NCBI GenBank assembly: GCA_039111635.1 | Contig: JBCAQO010000007.1 | Span: 62,001-126,000, forward strand | Direction: 5' to 3' | Source: Heterobasidion occidentale | Lineage: Eukaryota; Basidiomycota; Agaricomycetes; Russulales; Bondarzewiaceae | Length of the DNA: 64,000 nucleotides | In this document: positions 62,515 through 64,000 of the stretch, one piece after another | How the letters are laid out: each line of letters starts with the position of its first letter | Numbering within the stretch: the first letter of the stretch is position 1 | Translations under genes and position numbers: made by a program | Notes under the pieces: generated by a model | What the model saw: only the letters and a program-made list of their open reading frames with translations | Told to the model about the DNA's origin: nothing | Database searches by the model: none

Positions 62515-64000
62515 ATGCCTTCCCTTATACCACTCGATAACCTGTTGGGTGCTGCTTTCGTTGGAGTAATCATATCTACTGCGCAAGTAGTTCACCACAT
62601 TCATCTGTTCACGTCAATCTGACGAGGCCATCCTCCCTCTGCAGAATATATGGCGTGACATGCCTACAGCTGTACTTGTACTACACGAAACATTGCCAGC
62701 ATGATGGTCGCTTCGTGAAAATCTTCGTCAGTTTGTTTCTCTCTACCCACATGTGCCATATCCGATCTTAATCCTTGAACTGTGCCCTTAGGTCGCTGTT
62801 TTGATGTGAGTGTATCCTCAAAATTACACGAGTGTCATGACACGCCTCCGTCAGGGTTCTCGATACCCTCAATCTGATTTTTTGGGCGCACGTTATGTAC
62901 CACTACATGGTTACCAATTTCGGAGATTATCAGGCCCTTGTCCCGAACGTGTGGTAATGTACCTTGCAATTTCCGGCTTACTCACGATAATAATCATCTT
63001 TTACTGCAGGAGTATATTAGTGTGTTGACCTTGCTAGCTACGGCTCTCAATACTCAGTTAATTCTGCGCAGATTCAGGTCGTGATAGGGGTTCGAGCGTT
63101 CTAACAATCTCCCAGGTGGTCATGAATTGACGCTTCTCACAGCACCTGCTGAGCAGCTGTGTCCAATTGTGAGCACGGTTGGTTTGTCTGTAGGCGATGC
63201 TAATGACGGATCAATTCTGCTAGCTTTTTCGCATACCGAGTCTACCGCTGTGTGTTCGTCTCAATGTCGTCTATGACTCGCAAGGGGGTCTAACATCTCT
63301 GTTTGTAGTGAGCAGGAAGCGCCTTGCACTTCCGGTGATTGTTGTAGGTTCCCCCCAAGATGTTTCTGCACGGACAAAGCCATTAGTATTATGATTTTTC
63401 TAGTGCATCCTGAGCTTGGGACAATTGTGTTTGTGTCACCTTGATACTTTCAACTTCCACGGTTGACAAAACACAATTTTTGGCAGCTTGCGCGACGGGT
63501 GGCGTGACACTCTAGCATTCCAAAATTCTATGTGCTGATCCTCACATAGGTTTTGCAGTCACCGCGTACGCCAACTCTAGTTTTCACTCACATCTCTGAT
63601 CATCATGCCCACATCTGCCTCCCAGTTTTCGCATGACAACATTCGCCGAATCTGGTGCAGATATAGCTCCGTGACACTCTGATGAAATCCCTTTCGAGCA
63701 ACACTAACATCTGATATTTTAGCCGTGGACTACTGCTTCGATCTCCTCAGAGATTGCCTGCGATGCGTTGATCACTGGTCTAATGATTTACTACCTTCGT
63801 AGAGGGCGCACACATTTCGGAAGGTGTGTACTAATCAGACCCTTCTCAAGCAACTACACTTACTGAACAAGCGGTCTACAGAACGAACAGAGCAATTGAC
63901 TTGCTAATTGCATATGCATTGAATACTTGTAAGCCTCTACTCCAGAACCCTATGCCATTGACTGACAAATTGACCGTGGGCAAGCTCTCCTCACAACGTA
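62515..64000 (+). CDS. DUF6534-family membrane protein, copy 2 (runs off window)
   Basis: ATG 62515 starts MPSLIPLDNLLGAAFVGVII. Exon 2 gives IYGVTCLQLYLYYTKHCQHD and GRFVKIF. A short exon VAVL follows after CCCTTAG, then VLDTLNLIFWAHVMYHYMVT with NFGDYQALVPNVW (about 62855-62952). Later are PWTTASISSEIACDALITGL and MIYYLRRGRTHF (about 63725-63820) and RTNRAIDLLIAYALNTC (about 63878-63930). The gene continues past 64000. The first intron appears to use a GC donor (ACTGC/GCAAGT) where copy 1 has GT. The tandem arrangement and collinear exons show a local duplication. Confidence 0.78.

Noticed and set aside
1..64000. CRISPR arrays, bacterial operons, rRNA genes
   Set aside because: No regularly spaced identical repeats with unique spacers, no ribosome-binding patterns and no rRNA signatures were seen. 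The ~21 bp repeats in element E are degenerate and unevenly spaced, and the spacers are not uniform.

Overview
The window is nuclear DNA of a filamentous basidiomycete, most likely an Agaricomycete (white-rot, Polyporales-like). The reasons are a laccase gene with many ~50-60 bp introns, Goodbye-NACHT-ankyrin STAND (NLR-like) genes, DUF6533/DUF6534 multi-pass membrane proteins, and chromodomain Ty3/gypsy retrotransposons with a Tad/jockey-like LINE. There are no bacterial-type operons, CRISPR arrays, rRNA genes or convincing tRNA genes.

Layout. 1-3069: 5' part of a minus-strand chromovirus (copy A: gag, leader ORFs, LTR). 3070-8842: host DNA with two DUF6533 genes, the second cut by a retrotransposon LTR. 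8843-14112: 3' part of a second, unrelated chromovirus (E) with a very long post-pol region that holds a dispersed ~21 bp repeat. 14113-24507: a full-length minus-strand chromovirus (B) between near-identical 834 bp LTRs. 24508-28909: 3' part of a plus-strand relative (F) with its 3' LTR. 28910-38092: a second long copy of the B family (D), lacking its 3' end. 38093-40970: an NLR pseudogene whose ankyrin region is cut by the LTR of D. About 41470-47927: a LINE carrying a solo LTR with a clean 5 bp target duplication. 48700-50700: sparse DNA with one small secreted-protein candidate and a perfect hairpin. 51280-53767: laccase with two frameshifts. 54010-57550: second Goodbye-NACHT-ankyrin gene, convergent with the laccase. 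59700-64000: a tandem pair of DUF6534 genes, the second running off the end.

The most unusual content is in the chromoviruses. The B and F families share (i) an ORF lying inside the LTR and recognisably similar between families, (ii) a TATA box followed 31-33 nt later by AGCTCGTTCACC, whose first ten bases complement the sequence just inside the 5' LTR of family B (Tf1-like self-priming), and (iii) a micro-ORF whose ATG overlaps the pol stop. Family B adds a leader reading frame in phase with gag, interrupted only by one UAG and one UAA in the same places in two separate copies, and a post-pol ORF with a zinc knuckle and a nuclear-localisation-like tail. Family E carries the repeat array. Almost every copy, and several host genes, has 1-2 nt indels. 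Either the locus is decaying or the assembly has residual indel errors; this should be settled before any gene is called dead.
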